DNA from: Hawksworthiomyces lignivorus | Taxonomy: Eukaryota; Ascomycota; Sordariomycetes; Ophiostomatales; Ophiostomataceae | Reading direction: 5' to 3' | Assembly: GCA_002917075.1 (NCBI GenBank) | Contig: NTMA01000008.1 | Coordinates: 434,001 to 498,000 of the forward strand | DNA length: 64,000 nt | Shown here: in pieces, positions 54,701-64,000 of the stretch | How the letters are laid out: each line of letters starts with the position of its first letter | How positions within the stretch are numbered: position 1 is the stretch's first letter | Program-made: the position numbers and the translations under genes | The notes under the pieces: model-generated | The model's input: the letters and a program-made list of their open reading frames with translations, nothing else | What the model was told of the DNA's origin: nothing | Database searches by the model: none

Positions 54701-55964
54701 GCTCCTCCGGGAAGCCTACGCTTACGAAGCGGAAGCCCGTGGCGTTGAAGATGCTCGTGTTCTCAAGTCTCAGGCACGGATTGCGGTAATGCTCAGCAAG
54801 CAGAGAAGACACGTCGACGCTGAAAAGCTCTGTCGAGAGTCCCTGGAGGCTCAGATAAGAATACTGGGCGCCGACCACCCAGACACGCTTCACACAAAAG
54901 CGATCTTGGCAGGCATCCTCAATCAGCTGGGGAATCATGCCGAAGCAGAAATTCTCTACAAGGAGATTATCCCAAAGGCCATAGACATACTAGGAAGCAA
55001 CAACGGGAACACTCTCGGCTACCAGATGGATCTGATAGATACGCTTGCAGTTCAGAGCAAGTTCGCCGAAGCCGTATCAAATTGTATGAAGATTCTTGCA
55101 CAGTATAAAAAGGCTTCTGGCGGCGGGCATCTGGATGCGCTGAGGCGCAGCAGCAGTTTTCAAGATGTCCTCTCGGCCCATGAGAAATATGTCGAAGCCG
55201 AAAAGGTCTGCCGGGAGACGCTCGCGTTGCAGACAAAGATACTCGGTGCTGCGGACTCGAGCTCGATGGCGACAGCGCATAAGCTTGGTGGTATATTGTT
55301 TGAGCGAGGGAAATTTGCGCACGCCGAAGACATGTTTCGAAGAACGCTTACGCTGCGCACCAAGGAGTTGGGAAGCGACAATCTCGACACCCTCTTGACC
55401 AAAAGCAGCCTCGCAAATGCGCTCCTCAAGCAAAAGAAGCACGCAGAGGCTGAAGCTCTGTCCCGCGAGGCTCTCGCTCTACAGACAAATTTGCTAACTG
55501 CTACTCACCCTGATGTGTCCCGGACCCGAGATATCCTCTTGGCCGCGCTCTGCGGCCAAAAGAAGCACGCCGACAGCGAGACAATATGCCGGGAAGTCCT
55601 CCTCTTGCAGGAATCACCGAATAACTTGTCGAGACTTGCGACGGAGCTCGGCCACCTGGGCAAGTATGCTGAGGCGGAGACTCTCTACCGGAGAGCATTA
55701 GACGAGGCGAAGGCCCTCCAGCTCGCCCGTCGGGACTTTGACCAGACGCTATGCCTGAAAGAATTGCAGAATGCACTCAATCACCAAGGAAATCACGCTG
55801 AGGCGAAGGCTATCTTAAACATGCGCCTCGGCTACGATGGAGAAGACAAGGAGAACTTGGGCGGACACAGGACATTGAAAAAAGACGGCAAGAGTGCATC
55901 ACGATTCTCTCGGATTTTAAGCCTGAAAATGGCTCCTCTGCGCCGAAGGAAAGGTAAGAAATGA
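51795..55964 (+). CDS. HET-NB-ARC-TPR NLR-like receptor
   Basis: There are two exons, 51795-52180 and 52250-55964, with the intron 52181-52249 (GTGAGT..GCATAG). The protein has 1366 residues. HET domain: MRLLRRDANGE, AYAILSHTWG, WVDTCCIDKS, CYVYLSDVS and, after the intron, WFSRGWTLQELIAP. NB-ARC has Walker A near residue 302 (GLGGIGKT), a Walker B-like LLIIDNID, and the RGSILLTTRN sensor. From about residue 670 to 1300 run about 16 kinesin-light-chain-type TPR units of 42 residues (pattern AEAExxxREVLALQ, LGxxHPDT). The tail is basic. Intact relatives trigger heterokaryon-incompatibility cell death when the repeat domain detects a non-self signal. No lesions are visible. The regular repeats suggest fast change in repeat number. 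Confidence 0.94.
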
Positions 55965-56186
55965 AGATATGTAGTATTAGGGGGAAACATGACACTGGGC
56001 ACGTCTGTCTTGAATTACAGGAGTTCTCTGGCTGTTAAATTGTATATCTACATACTTGGAAACTTGCAATAAGTCTAAAAAAAAATGGCACATAACATAC
56101 AAGTGGCGACAAGCCCATCATTCAGATAGGATAGTAGTGACCAAAAGGTTTCTTGGCTGCAGCGGAACCAAGGAAACGGAAATCCT

Positions 56187-56197
56187 AAAAAAAAAAA
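56187..56197 (-). terminator. RNA polymerase III T-run terminator
   Basis: Eleven A on the plus strand (T on the transcribed sense) follow the discriminator base of the minus-strand tRNA-Val. Confidence 0.8.
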
Positions 56198-56271
56198 TGA
56201 TCGCTGGCGGGATCGAACCGCCGACCTGCGCCGTGTTAAGGCGCCGTCATAACCAACTAGACCAAGCGACC
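56198..56271 (-). tRNA. tRNA-Val (anticodon AAC), second identical copy
   Basis: The reverse complement is identical over all 74 bases to the tRNA at 17675-17748, with the same acceptor, D, anticodon (AAC) and T arms. The flanks differ, so only the gene itself is duplicated. Confidence 0.96.
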
Positions 56272-56273
56272 AT

Positions 56274-56307
56274 TGGCTGATGGGAGATCATGGCTGATGG
56301 GAGATCA
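56274..56307. repeat. 17-base tandem repeat at the tRNA 5' side
   Basis: TGGCTGATGGGAGATCA occurs twice in direct succession (56274-56290, 56291-56307), immediately upstream of the minus-strand tRNA. Confidence 0.9.
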
Positions 56308-57046
56308 TGGCTGGTATTCTTTTTTATATAACTAAGCTGTAATGAGCAAGGGCACAATTTTGACTCTCTTGATTTTCGCTCTCCTTTGTTATGGGGGGGG
56401 GCTATTCTTCGCCGCACAAGCTTCCCATTCGAGTATGGTGCATAATTTCTATTTGAAATGACTGGCGTTAGTCAACCAGCGCAAGGTGCGACTCGAGACG
56501 ACCCATCAGTCTTCGACACCAGCATGCTTTAAAATGGCAGGTGTAGAATGTAGGAGATGGGCAGAAATGAAGCAATAAGTATTATTGTACTAAACTGATG
56601 AGATATGGTTTAGCATTCTAGAACTTGCTAGGAGCAGCAAGGACATGCCTGTGATCATTGCATCTCTTCTCCCGGGCGCATTTATCTGATGCTGATCGCT
56701 GCTGACAACATGAGCAACTATGAATAACACGCTTAGATTTCACTTAACCACGCAATCCACTGAAGGCCAGATATGGCAAGAGAGGTGATGCAAGGAGCCC
56801 GTGGTGTAGAAGTTGTGCTGCCTCCACCATGGATCAGCAGTGGCACAAACACACATAGGGAAGGCTCCGAACGCTAGCGAAAATAGCTGCCCAACAGGCA
56901 TGGATGGAGTCTAAATCTGTCCCGAGACTTCCTTTTGCTTGTATTACAGAAAGCTGGAGCTTGAGAGGCAATCTATATGGCAGGTAGGGTTTCGCTTGCA
57001 TTGGCGGCGTCCGCATCTGTCGGCTGCCTCCTTGGAGACTCAACTT
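56308..57046. other. Spacer between tRNA-Val and Ulp1-like gene
   Basis: About 740 bases with no supported gene. A short G run lies near 56392. Confidence 0.5.
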
Positions 57047-58463
57047 TCACGTGTCGTAATATGTCCGCGAACTCGTCTCTCGTGGGTGATCGCCCCTGCT
57101 GCTATTCGTTTCTGCATTACTAGTTAAATCAAGCGGGGCGAGCTCGGCAAGGAACCGGTCACGAAACGCCGTACCAGATACGCTGTTTTCGGCGAATGAC
57201 TGAAGACATTCTTGAAATGATTTCACTGCCTGGTCTGCGAGTGCTGCTGCGGCATCTCGAATTATCTCTTTTCTGAATTTGATGGGGTCTATGGACCACG
57301 AGAGATCTTCTTCTCTTTGAATTCGCCGTATTGTGTCGTCCGGGTCGTTAAAGAAATTGTCGGCATACGCCAAGAGGAACACGCCACTGTCGGCAGGATT
57401 GGTCTGGTGAGGGATGTCCCGTGGATAGAAAAAAGAAATGTTCCCTTTCGGCAGGCAAAATTCAATGCTGTTTAGCAAAGACTTCACATATGTGATATCA
57501 TGTTCATGGTCGTTGTCTTGCGGGTCAAAAAAGGTAACAAGAACGGTCCCAGCCAGCGAGCGATATACAAAGATACCGAACCAGTGTTTGTTCTCCAAGC
57601 ATGGAATAATGAGATAATGCGCACCATTTGCCGCCAGGTTGTTTGCTATATTGACTCCATGGTTCTTCCAGTCGCTCCATACTTCGGGTCTGAGGCAGAA
57701 AATCCCCCCACTAGACCGCCAATTGCGATCAGTGAAGAGACAATCACGAATTGTGGCTTTGCCTATGTGTGCCTCCGGCCCCAGCTGTCGATCTAAAATA
57801 CGCGTATACTTTCGAAGAAGAGCGGAGAAAGAATGAAAGGGACTTCCTGCTCTGATGTTACCTTCCTGAACGTTTATTAAACTAGGAACGGTAGAGGAAC
57901 GGTCTTCCGCCAGCTCTGGTATCTCTTGGGTACACTGCAGGGGTTCCACGGTCTGCGGCGCTGTAGTGATAGACTGTATGGGTATTTGGGGTACTATGGG
58001 ACGAGGCTCTTGGGATCCACTTTGATGGATAGCAGTCCACCCAGCAGCGCACACACCTACTGGTGTAAGGGTGCCGTCTCTATTGTCGTTATAGATAATA
58101 CGACCATGCTTTGTCTGCAGAATAAAAGGGCAGAAAATAAACAAAAAAAAAAGTAGGAAAAAAAATTAGTCTCACAAAGTGCGTCGAAAGCGATGACGAA
58201 TGATTTTTGAAAAAGAATTCTCTCACTTTAAAATGAGAGCCTAGGTCTTTGACCTTCTCAAACGCAAAAGCTTTGCAGCTTTTATCAGGACATGCCCATA
58301 TACCGCTTCGAAAGGGGTAGTTGTATGGGATCAGCATGCCATGTGTATAGCGATAATGTGAGCCGTCCCAGAAGTTGTAGTAATCATGGAAGGGTGTCGG
58401 ATTTTGGATGTGTTCTCTACAAGGGCAAAAATCGAGGCAAGATTCCTGCGTTTCGTCTGCCAT
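57047..58463 (-). CDS. C2H2 zinc finger plus Ulp1/C48-like protein with Cys-to-Ser active site
   Basis: There are two exons, 58463-58227 and 58114-57047, with the intron 58226-58115 (GTGAGA..CTGCAG). The protein has 434 residues. Residues 50-85 form a C2H2 finger split by the intron (WACPDKSC, then LGSHFK joined to TKHG). A disordered Pro/Gln-rich middle follows. The C-terminal half has the layout of Ulp1-type (C48) SUMO proteases: NKHWFGIFV with the catalytic His, TFFDPQD with the Asp, and PHQTN leading to ADSGVFLLAY. The family motif is DCG; here codon AGT gives Ser. The protein is therefore probably inactive as a cysteine protease, or a weak serine variant. Ulp1-like domains also occur in some transposons, but no transposase or element ends are seen. 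Confidence 0.78.
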
Positions 58464-60830
58464 ATCTTTCCTAGTTTATGCGTACTGGCCGCTCTCACCG
58501 TACCACTTGCTTTTTTGACAGCCTCTAGGTGGAATGTTGAGATTAGTTTTGTCACAATAAATATCTCAATCAATCGCAGTTTGCTTGGCTGAAGCGGTAG
58601 TATTGCCCTGTAGACGGGCTCAATATGCGTCCTTTTCTTTGGTGCGAGCTCGCTTCGTTCTGTGCTCTCGACAAACTAGACAACCAATCTAGTTCTCTGC
58701 GGCTGGCTTTTCGAGATGCTTGATCATCTAATCTCTCTCCACAAGTGTTTATCGAGTTGGAAAGGGGAAAACCTCCGAGATGTAGTTTAGTGCAGGGTGT
58801 GCATTAAAGCGACAGGGCCACCGCCTGTTGTCGATAGCGGCGTCTCGGAATGGTCAACTGCGGTCGCATAAGAGAAAACTCGCAACTCTCACGCAAAGAC
58901 GCTGTTCATCCGAACCCACCTCTAGGATACCAGAGCCCCTCAGCACGACGAAATGAATTGTCGGGAGGAAAGAGAAAAGACCAGCAAAGCGAGAGGTGAA
59001 GAGAAGAAGTGAGGAGAATAAGGCGAGCCTGTTTTATTGGGCGAGAGATCCAGAAATCGATACCGCCCACTAATTTCGCTTAAGCTGCCTCTGCCCCCTT
59101 TACATCAGCAGAGCCAAGTGAGTGACTCGTTAGGATTAGCCAGTGAGACGTCTTCTTCGGCCGCTGCTATTCGACTCGGCGTGCCTTCTAGAATTGACGT
59201 CGCAAAAACTTATGGAATTCTTAGGAGGAAGCAATAGGCAACCAAAAAGCATGCACAAATGGCTAGAAAACAGATGGTGAGGTCACCAGTCTTGCCTCTT
59301 GATGCATTGTATTTGTCGTTCTTCGAGTGGCAAGAGACGTGAATAAGTTACAGTGAGCCCAAATACGGTCTTGGGATGTGCGAGAAGCTTTGTACAGCCT
59401 CCGGCACACTTGTCAACAAAACGGTACTGGAAACTAACGAGGCTTTGTCGCACATAACTTCAGACAACGCGAGTAAATGTAAGCCTATCTACGTTGTCCA
59501 ATAAGCTGCTCTTAGTGTTTAACGGTAAATTTCTTAAACGCGACCATGCAAAATATTCTGCCATAGCATGGGAATCTTGAGCTCCTGTGCCCGAACCTGT
59601 TTTATTAGCACACATTATCGCAATAAGGGCAATGCCCAGAAAGTTTCTTTTTCTCAGCAGTAGCATCCATTGTACTGTGCGAAGATCCCGTTATCTAAAT
59701 ATAAATGAGACAAGAAGAGCAATGAAATGGCGCTTGCAACGCATCTTGCGCTCTCCAAAGATGAGTGAATATGCTGAAATCTTGCGATCCGAAGAGTATC
59801 CGATGGGGTGTCTGGTACCAACGTCCGATAAGGATACTCAGCAAACTCGGTGATGGCAAGATTTCTCGTAGCCTTTCACCTTCTCTCCGGGCTGTTTGGC
59901 ACGCATTTAACGGTGACCTATATCAGTGAGCTGATGACCTCACTCGCGTATCCATTCAGATATTCAGGAAACACTGTAGTTTTGTCACAGCCCCTTATCG
60001 AGTCCATAAAATTAACTGCCAACTTAATTTATATATTCTCTTAATGGGAACACTAAATGAGAATAAACTAAGACGTTGTTTTAAGATGACTTTTGCCGGT
60101 CGAATTGCGGAAGAGCGGCGAGGAGGAGACGTCCCAAGGAAACCCCAAGAAAAAATCATCTTTAGCCGTGTCAAAGAGCTTGTAGAGAAAGGAATTTCAA
60201 GAGACGCAAAGTGTCGGCCACGAGTCGACTTGTACATTCTACCTCATATTGGCGCCAGAGAAATACTATTTTTTGTCTAAACAAGCCTCGCTTCATAAAG
60301 AAAATGCTTCAGAGTACACTACATATTAGGTCAATTTTCGTATCAACATCTACATGTTCATGGATTGAAGTCTCCAAGGAACTTGTCATGGCAATATCAA
60401 CACTTGCAGGCGATGATAGCATACATATATTGGCTCTCCTCTACTTCTCCTCACCACACCCCCCCACAATCGGGGCCAGCGGAGTAAAATGCTGCCAGGA
60501 ACGGATGAGAGGCACCGCGGCTGAAGAGAGCCAGCACTACCTTGCAGAAACAAAAATAAACGAAATATAAAGGCACGCTCCCCAAGGGAAGCAGTTCACC
60601 CGGTTGTGGGGAATGTCGGAGACTTAATGGACGAACGGAGGCAAAGAATTACGCTGCTCCTGAGACAATATCACTGTAGATATCATTGCGCCTGCACTGC
60701 CTTTTTGTACTCACTTTTCCTCTATTGACTTCCTCTTTCGCGGTCTTCCCGACATTGAAATTGCACGCACAGAAGACAGAGAAGATATCCCACAAGGCCC
60801 TGCCGTATTTACTTGCCATTCGTGTCTACG
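58464..60830. other. 2.4 kb spacer with no supported gene
   Basis: Frames up to about 120 codons exist but look random in composition. No tRNA, repeat or element end was recognised. The right end should be the CE15 promoter. Confidence 0.5.
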
Positions 60831-62159
60831 ATGCGCTCTGTGCCTTCTCTAGCCGCGGGCGTGCTGCTTGGCGCGGGCCTCAGCCGGGCCGACGTGACCT
60901 GCGTGCCGGTGCCGTCGCCGTTCCCGACGTACCAGCAGCTGCCGGACCAGCCAACGCTGCCGGACCCGTTCCTGCCGCTCAAGTACACGACGACGGACAG
61001 CGAGGGGTTCTCTGCGGCGGACGTGATGGCAGGCAAGGGCCAGCACAGGGTGCAGAGCCGCGAGGAGTGGTACAAGTGCCGGCAGCCGGAGATCCTGCAG
61101 ATGCTGCAGGAGTACCAGTACGGGTACTACCCGGACCACTCGCAGGAGACGGTGACGGCGACGCGGTCGGGCAGCACGGTCAGCATCTCGGTGACGGCGG
61201 GGGGCAAGACGGGCAAGTTCCGGGCGACGGTGTCGCTGCCGTCGGGGGCGAGCGCGACCAAGAAGGCGCCGGTGGTGATCAACATTGGCGGGATGCAGAA
61301 CGCGCCGTACCTGGCGGCGGGGATCGCGGTGGTAGGGTTCGACTACACGAGCGTGGCGGCAGACAGCAACAGCAAGACGGGGGCGTTCTGGGACGTGTAC
61401 AAGGGCCGCGACATTGGCGTGCTGACGGCGTGGGCGTGGGGCTTCCACCGCACGCTGGACGGGCTGAACCAGACGGTGCCCGAGATCGACGCGGACCGCG
61501 TGGGCGTCACGGGCTGCTCGCGCCTGGGCAAGGGCGCGCTGGCGGCGGGGCTCTTCGACACGCGCATCACCGTGACCATGCCCATGTCGTCGGGCGTGCA
61601 GGGCATGGGCCCGTACCGCTACCACGCCATGAGCGGGCAGGACGAGACGCTCGAGAACTCCAAGCAGGGCGCCGGCTGGTGGAGCGACACCAAGCTGGGC
61701 ACCTTTGAGAACCACGCCGAGAACCTGCCCTACGACGCCCACACCATCGGCGCCGCCATCGCGCCGCGCGCCCTCATCATCGACCAGGGCACCGGCGACC
61801 AGTTCACCAACAGCAAGGCCACGGCCGTCGTCGTGTACCCGGCGGCCAAGGTGGTGTACGACTGGCTCGGCGCCGGCGACATGATTGGCATGAGCGTGCG
61901 CAGCGGGGCGCACTGCGACATGAGCGGCTTGTGAGTCGAGGCGGGCCCCTTGTTCATGAGGGCTATTGCTGATTTCTTTCCTCCACTTCGATACTTACTG
62001 ACATCATCTCCTCCTCGTTTTAGTTCTGCCGTTCTCCCCTTTGTCGAGAAGATCTTCTTCAACACGACGCCGACCCACGACTACAACAACCTGGGCACAT
62101 ACGGCTCGCCCATGACCACGACATTCCCCTGGGCCACGGCAGTTCCAAAGGCGTCGTAA
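60831..62159 (+). CDS. CE15 glucuronoyl esterase (4-O-methyl-glucuronoyl methylesterase)
   Basis: There are two exons, 60831-61930 and 62024-62159, with the intron 61931-62023 (GTGAGT..TTTTAG). The protein has 411 residues from this Met; a Met six codons earlier is possible. The signal peptide is MRSVPSLAAGVLLGAGLSRA. The CE15 signatures are VTGCSRLGKGA with the catalytic Ser and the GAHCDMSG stretch with the catalytic His at the exon end. Conserved cysteines near the N-terminus (DVTCVPVPSP) fit the known disulfides. The enzyme cuts the ester between lignin alcohols and glucuronic acid of xylan, outside the cell. No CBM1 is attached. The GC-rich exon 1 also leaves other frames open, but these lack any family match. 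Confidence 0.94.
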
Positions 62160-63064
62160 AGATATGGCGAATGCGCGGGTGTCAGAGAGAGCAGTGAAAT
62201 ACACATGTACATAGTAAAAAGGGGGAAAGGGATAAATGTCGGCGCCTTGGTCACAGATTCTCCAGTCTTCCCCAGACTCGTTAAAATGAAGCTTTATGCA
62301 GTGAGCACAATGTATACAGTGCCCAGAAACAAAAAAGTAATTATCGCACTGTCCTTGGGTCATCTTCTCCCTCCACAGATTATCAGTTCCCTGCAAGCCC
62401 GGTACTGTATGTAAGTGCCTATTTGCCCTGGTGCCTACTTCCTCCGCATAAGGTTTATTTCCACCAGCAACGCGCCTTCCTGGCAAAACGTGCGCATCCT
62501 ATACAGTAGATACAGAAGAGCCCAGCCACTAATCAGCCACTAATCGGGCACTAATAATTTGCTCTCCGTAGCGCCTTCCGTCCACTGACCGTGTCGCGGT
62601 TTCCATTCGGAAGGTGGTCCCCCCCTGTTCGCGTCATTCCCGACGCTTCCTTCCCTTACAGGGAAAGCTGTCCCCTATTATTCAGTTCCCCGGAAGCCGA
62701 ATCGACGCTAGACTCTCTTTATTGCAATGTCAATTACCCTTCGCTGTTCTTTTTGACACCTATTACGGATTAGATCAAACTGTCTTTCACGCTCGAACTT
62801 CTTTCAACGGTGTTCCTTTCACGACGTCGACGGTGACATCGGCACAAAGCGTCTGCTTCCACTGTCCAAACTCTGGCGGCCCTGCTTCTACTCCTCGGCT
62901 CTCTTCTCGTGACCAGGCTCTCAGTTCTCAGGCGGCCGTCATGATCGCCTGGACGACCCTGCGTTCCCGGTGTCTCCGTCTAGCCTCGTCGTGATCCGCC
63001 TTAACCGCCGTCACCTCCCGACTGTCGATCTTCGCCTGCAACATCTGCCTCCTTGCGTTCTCCA
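62160..63064. other. Spacer before the ZIP transporter
   Basis: About 900 bases with no supported gene, containing a short tandem CAGCCACTAAT pair near 62522-62543. The right part is C/T-rich and fits a promoter and leader of the ZIP gene. Confidence 0.5.
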
Positions 63065-64000
63065 ATGGAGGGCCTCAACCACCTAGCGAGGGGTACGTTG
63101 TTCTGTCTTCAATATTGACGGCCCACCTTGATGTGCCTCTAACTCTTTCTTGCTTCCCTCTAGACTGGGCCTCCATTCCGACCGACCTCCTCCGTGCCGA
63201 ACTGGAAAAGCGTATGGGCGGCATGGATGACCCGTCCAAACCGCGGCCGGTCTGCGGATCTGGCAAACGGGGCAGCTACGACACCGGGCTGCATGTCTTT
63301 GCTCTTTTTCTCATCTTGACCATCAGCACATTAGGTACGTGACGGTCGTGGCCCACACGCTGAAACTCTACAGCTTCGAAAGCTTATCCATCTATGTAGC
63401 CTGCGGGTTTCCCCTCTTCAGCCGACGCTCCAAGGGCATGCGCCCCAGCAATATCATCTTCATCTGCCAGCACTTTGGCACCGGCGTCCTCATCGCGACC
63501 GCCTTCGTCCACCTTCTTCCGACCGCCTTCATATCCCTTACCGACCCATGCCTTCCTCCCTTCTTCAACCAGGGCTACCAGCCGCTGGCCGGCCTCATCG
63601 CCATGGTCTTCGCCATCAGCGTCGTCTGGCTCGAATCCTACCTGACGACGCGCGGTGCAGGCCACTCGCATTCTCACATGTGGGAAGAAGTTGACTCTGA
63701 CGAGCCAGAAGCACCGTCTTCCTCGCTCAACGGCCTCGCACAGAGCGGACCTAGCACCGGCTTAGCTGCTCGCCGAAACCCCAGCTACCGCCCAGACAAC
63801 ATCGCCCTCGGTGATATGGGCGCTTCCGAAGGCCTCATCGCCGGCGCCTCTCCCCTGCCTGAGTCGACGCCAATACGAGTGGAAGACCCGAATCGTCACG
63901 AGAATGGGTTGACCAAGCCTGGCGACGTTAACGGCGATGACGACGATGACGATGACGACGAATCGCTGGACATGGACCTCCAGCTCGACGAGCTCAACCC
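63065..64000 (+). CDS. ZIP-family zinc transporter, partial (C-terminus beyond window edge)
   Basis: Exons 63065-63092 and 63164-63334 and the open exon from 63400 to the window end keep one frame, with GTACGT donors and CTCTAG/ATGTAG acceptors. After a short N-terminus, CGSGKRGSYDTGLHVFALFLILTIS is helix 1. FSRRSKGMRPS and ICQHFGTGVLIATAFVHLLPTA (helices 2 and 3, with the conserved His) are diagnostic for ZIP metal carriers. A third exon segment continues through GLIAMVFAISVVWLE and into the long cytosolic loop with a GHSHSHMW His-rich motif and an Asp run. Expected role: uptake of zinc or iron across the plasma membrane. The remaining helices lie outside the window. Confidence 0.9.

Noticed and set aside
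17675..56271. A mobile element integrated between the two tRNA-Val genes
   Set aside because: The copies are inverted, not direct, their flanks differ, and no integrase, recombinase or element end was found. Kept only as an observation.
60849..61913. Minus-strand 354-codon open frame antisense to the CE15 gene
   Set aside because: It is a His/Arg/Val-rich by-product of high third-position GC in the real gene. It has no domain and crosses the opposite, clearly CE15-coding frame.
1..64000. CRISPR arrays, bacterial operons, riboswitches, rRNA
   Set aside because: The DNA is eukaryotic. No regular short repeat arrays, rRNA or riboswitch-like elements were seen.

Overview
The window reads as nuclear DNA of a filamentous ascomycete (Pezizomycotina, possibly a Sordariomycete; the class is an inference). 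Evidence: short spliceosomal introns with GT..AG ends and CTAAC-type branch sites, HET/STAND (NLR-like) genes, a Zn2Cys6 regulator, a fungal CBM1 cellulose-binding module, CE15 and CE1 esterases, and intron-less tRNA-Val genes. Introns were placed by eye. Every multi-exon model given with exon coordinates keeps frame across its junctions. The protein disulfide isomerase (PDI)-like gene at 2035-3401 has one unresolved junction.

Left part (1-20 kb): a partial unknown protein; a PDI-like ER protein ending in HDEL, divergent from a secreted prolyl 4-hydroxylase; a GH16 glucanase with a Gly/Asn/Gln-rich linker and CBM1; a 3.6 kb empty spacer; a two-domain GFA protein; a small Cys-rich protein; a pyridoxal reductase-like aldo-keto reductase; a zinc-less medium-chain dehydrogenase; tRNA-Val(AAC); and guanine deaminase.

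Middle part (20-38 kb): a decayed HET-NACHT-ankyrin gene and an intact NACHT gene, then an AT-rich spacer and the most interesting block (28.4-37.8 kb). That block holds an HD-domain oxygenase with PhnZ/TmpB-like active-site residues, a Zn2Cys6 regulator, a MYND protein, a Git1-like organophosphate transporter, and a PhnY/TmpA-like 2-oxoglutarate oxygenase divergent from the transporter. Together these resemble the bacterial two-enzyme oxidative route that hydroxylates an aminophosphonate and then cleaves its C-P bond. I propose a fungal phosphonate-use cluster; this is inference from family membership and gene context.

Right part (38-64 kb): a nine-exon allantoate-permease-like transporter, an N-terminally truncated amino-acid permease, a cupin gene with a damaged last exon, a secreted Cys-rich protein with a GPI-like tail, a Nudix hydrolase, an isopenicillin-N-synthase-like oxygenase, a CE1-type esterase, a HET-NB-ARC-TPR receptor, a second identical tRNA-Val on the opposite strand, a C2H2/Ulp1-like protein whose catalytic Cys is Ser, a CE15 glucuronoyl esterase and the start of a ZIP zinc transporter.

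The three STAND genes (one dead, two intact) and the putative phosphonate block all lie between the two inverted tRNA-Val copies. No PKS, NRPS, CRISPR or intact transposon was seen.
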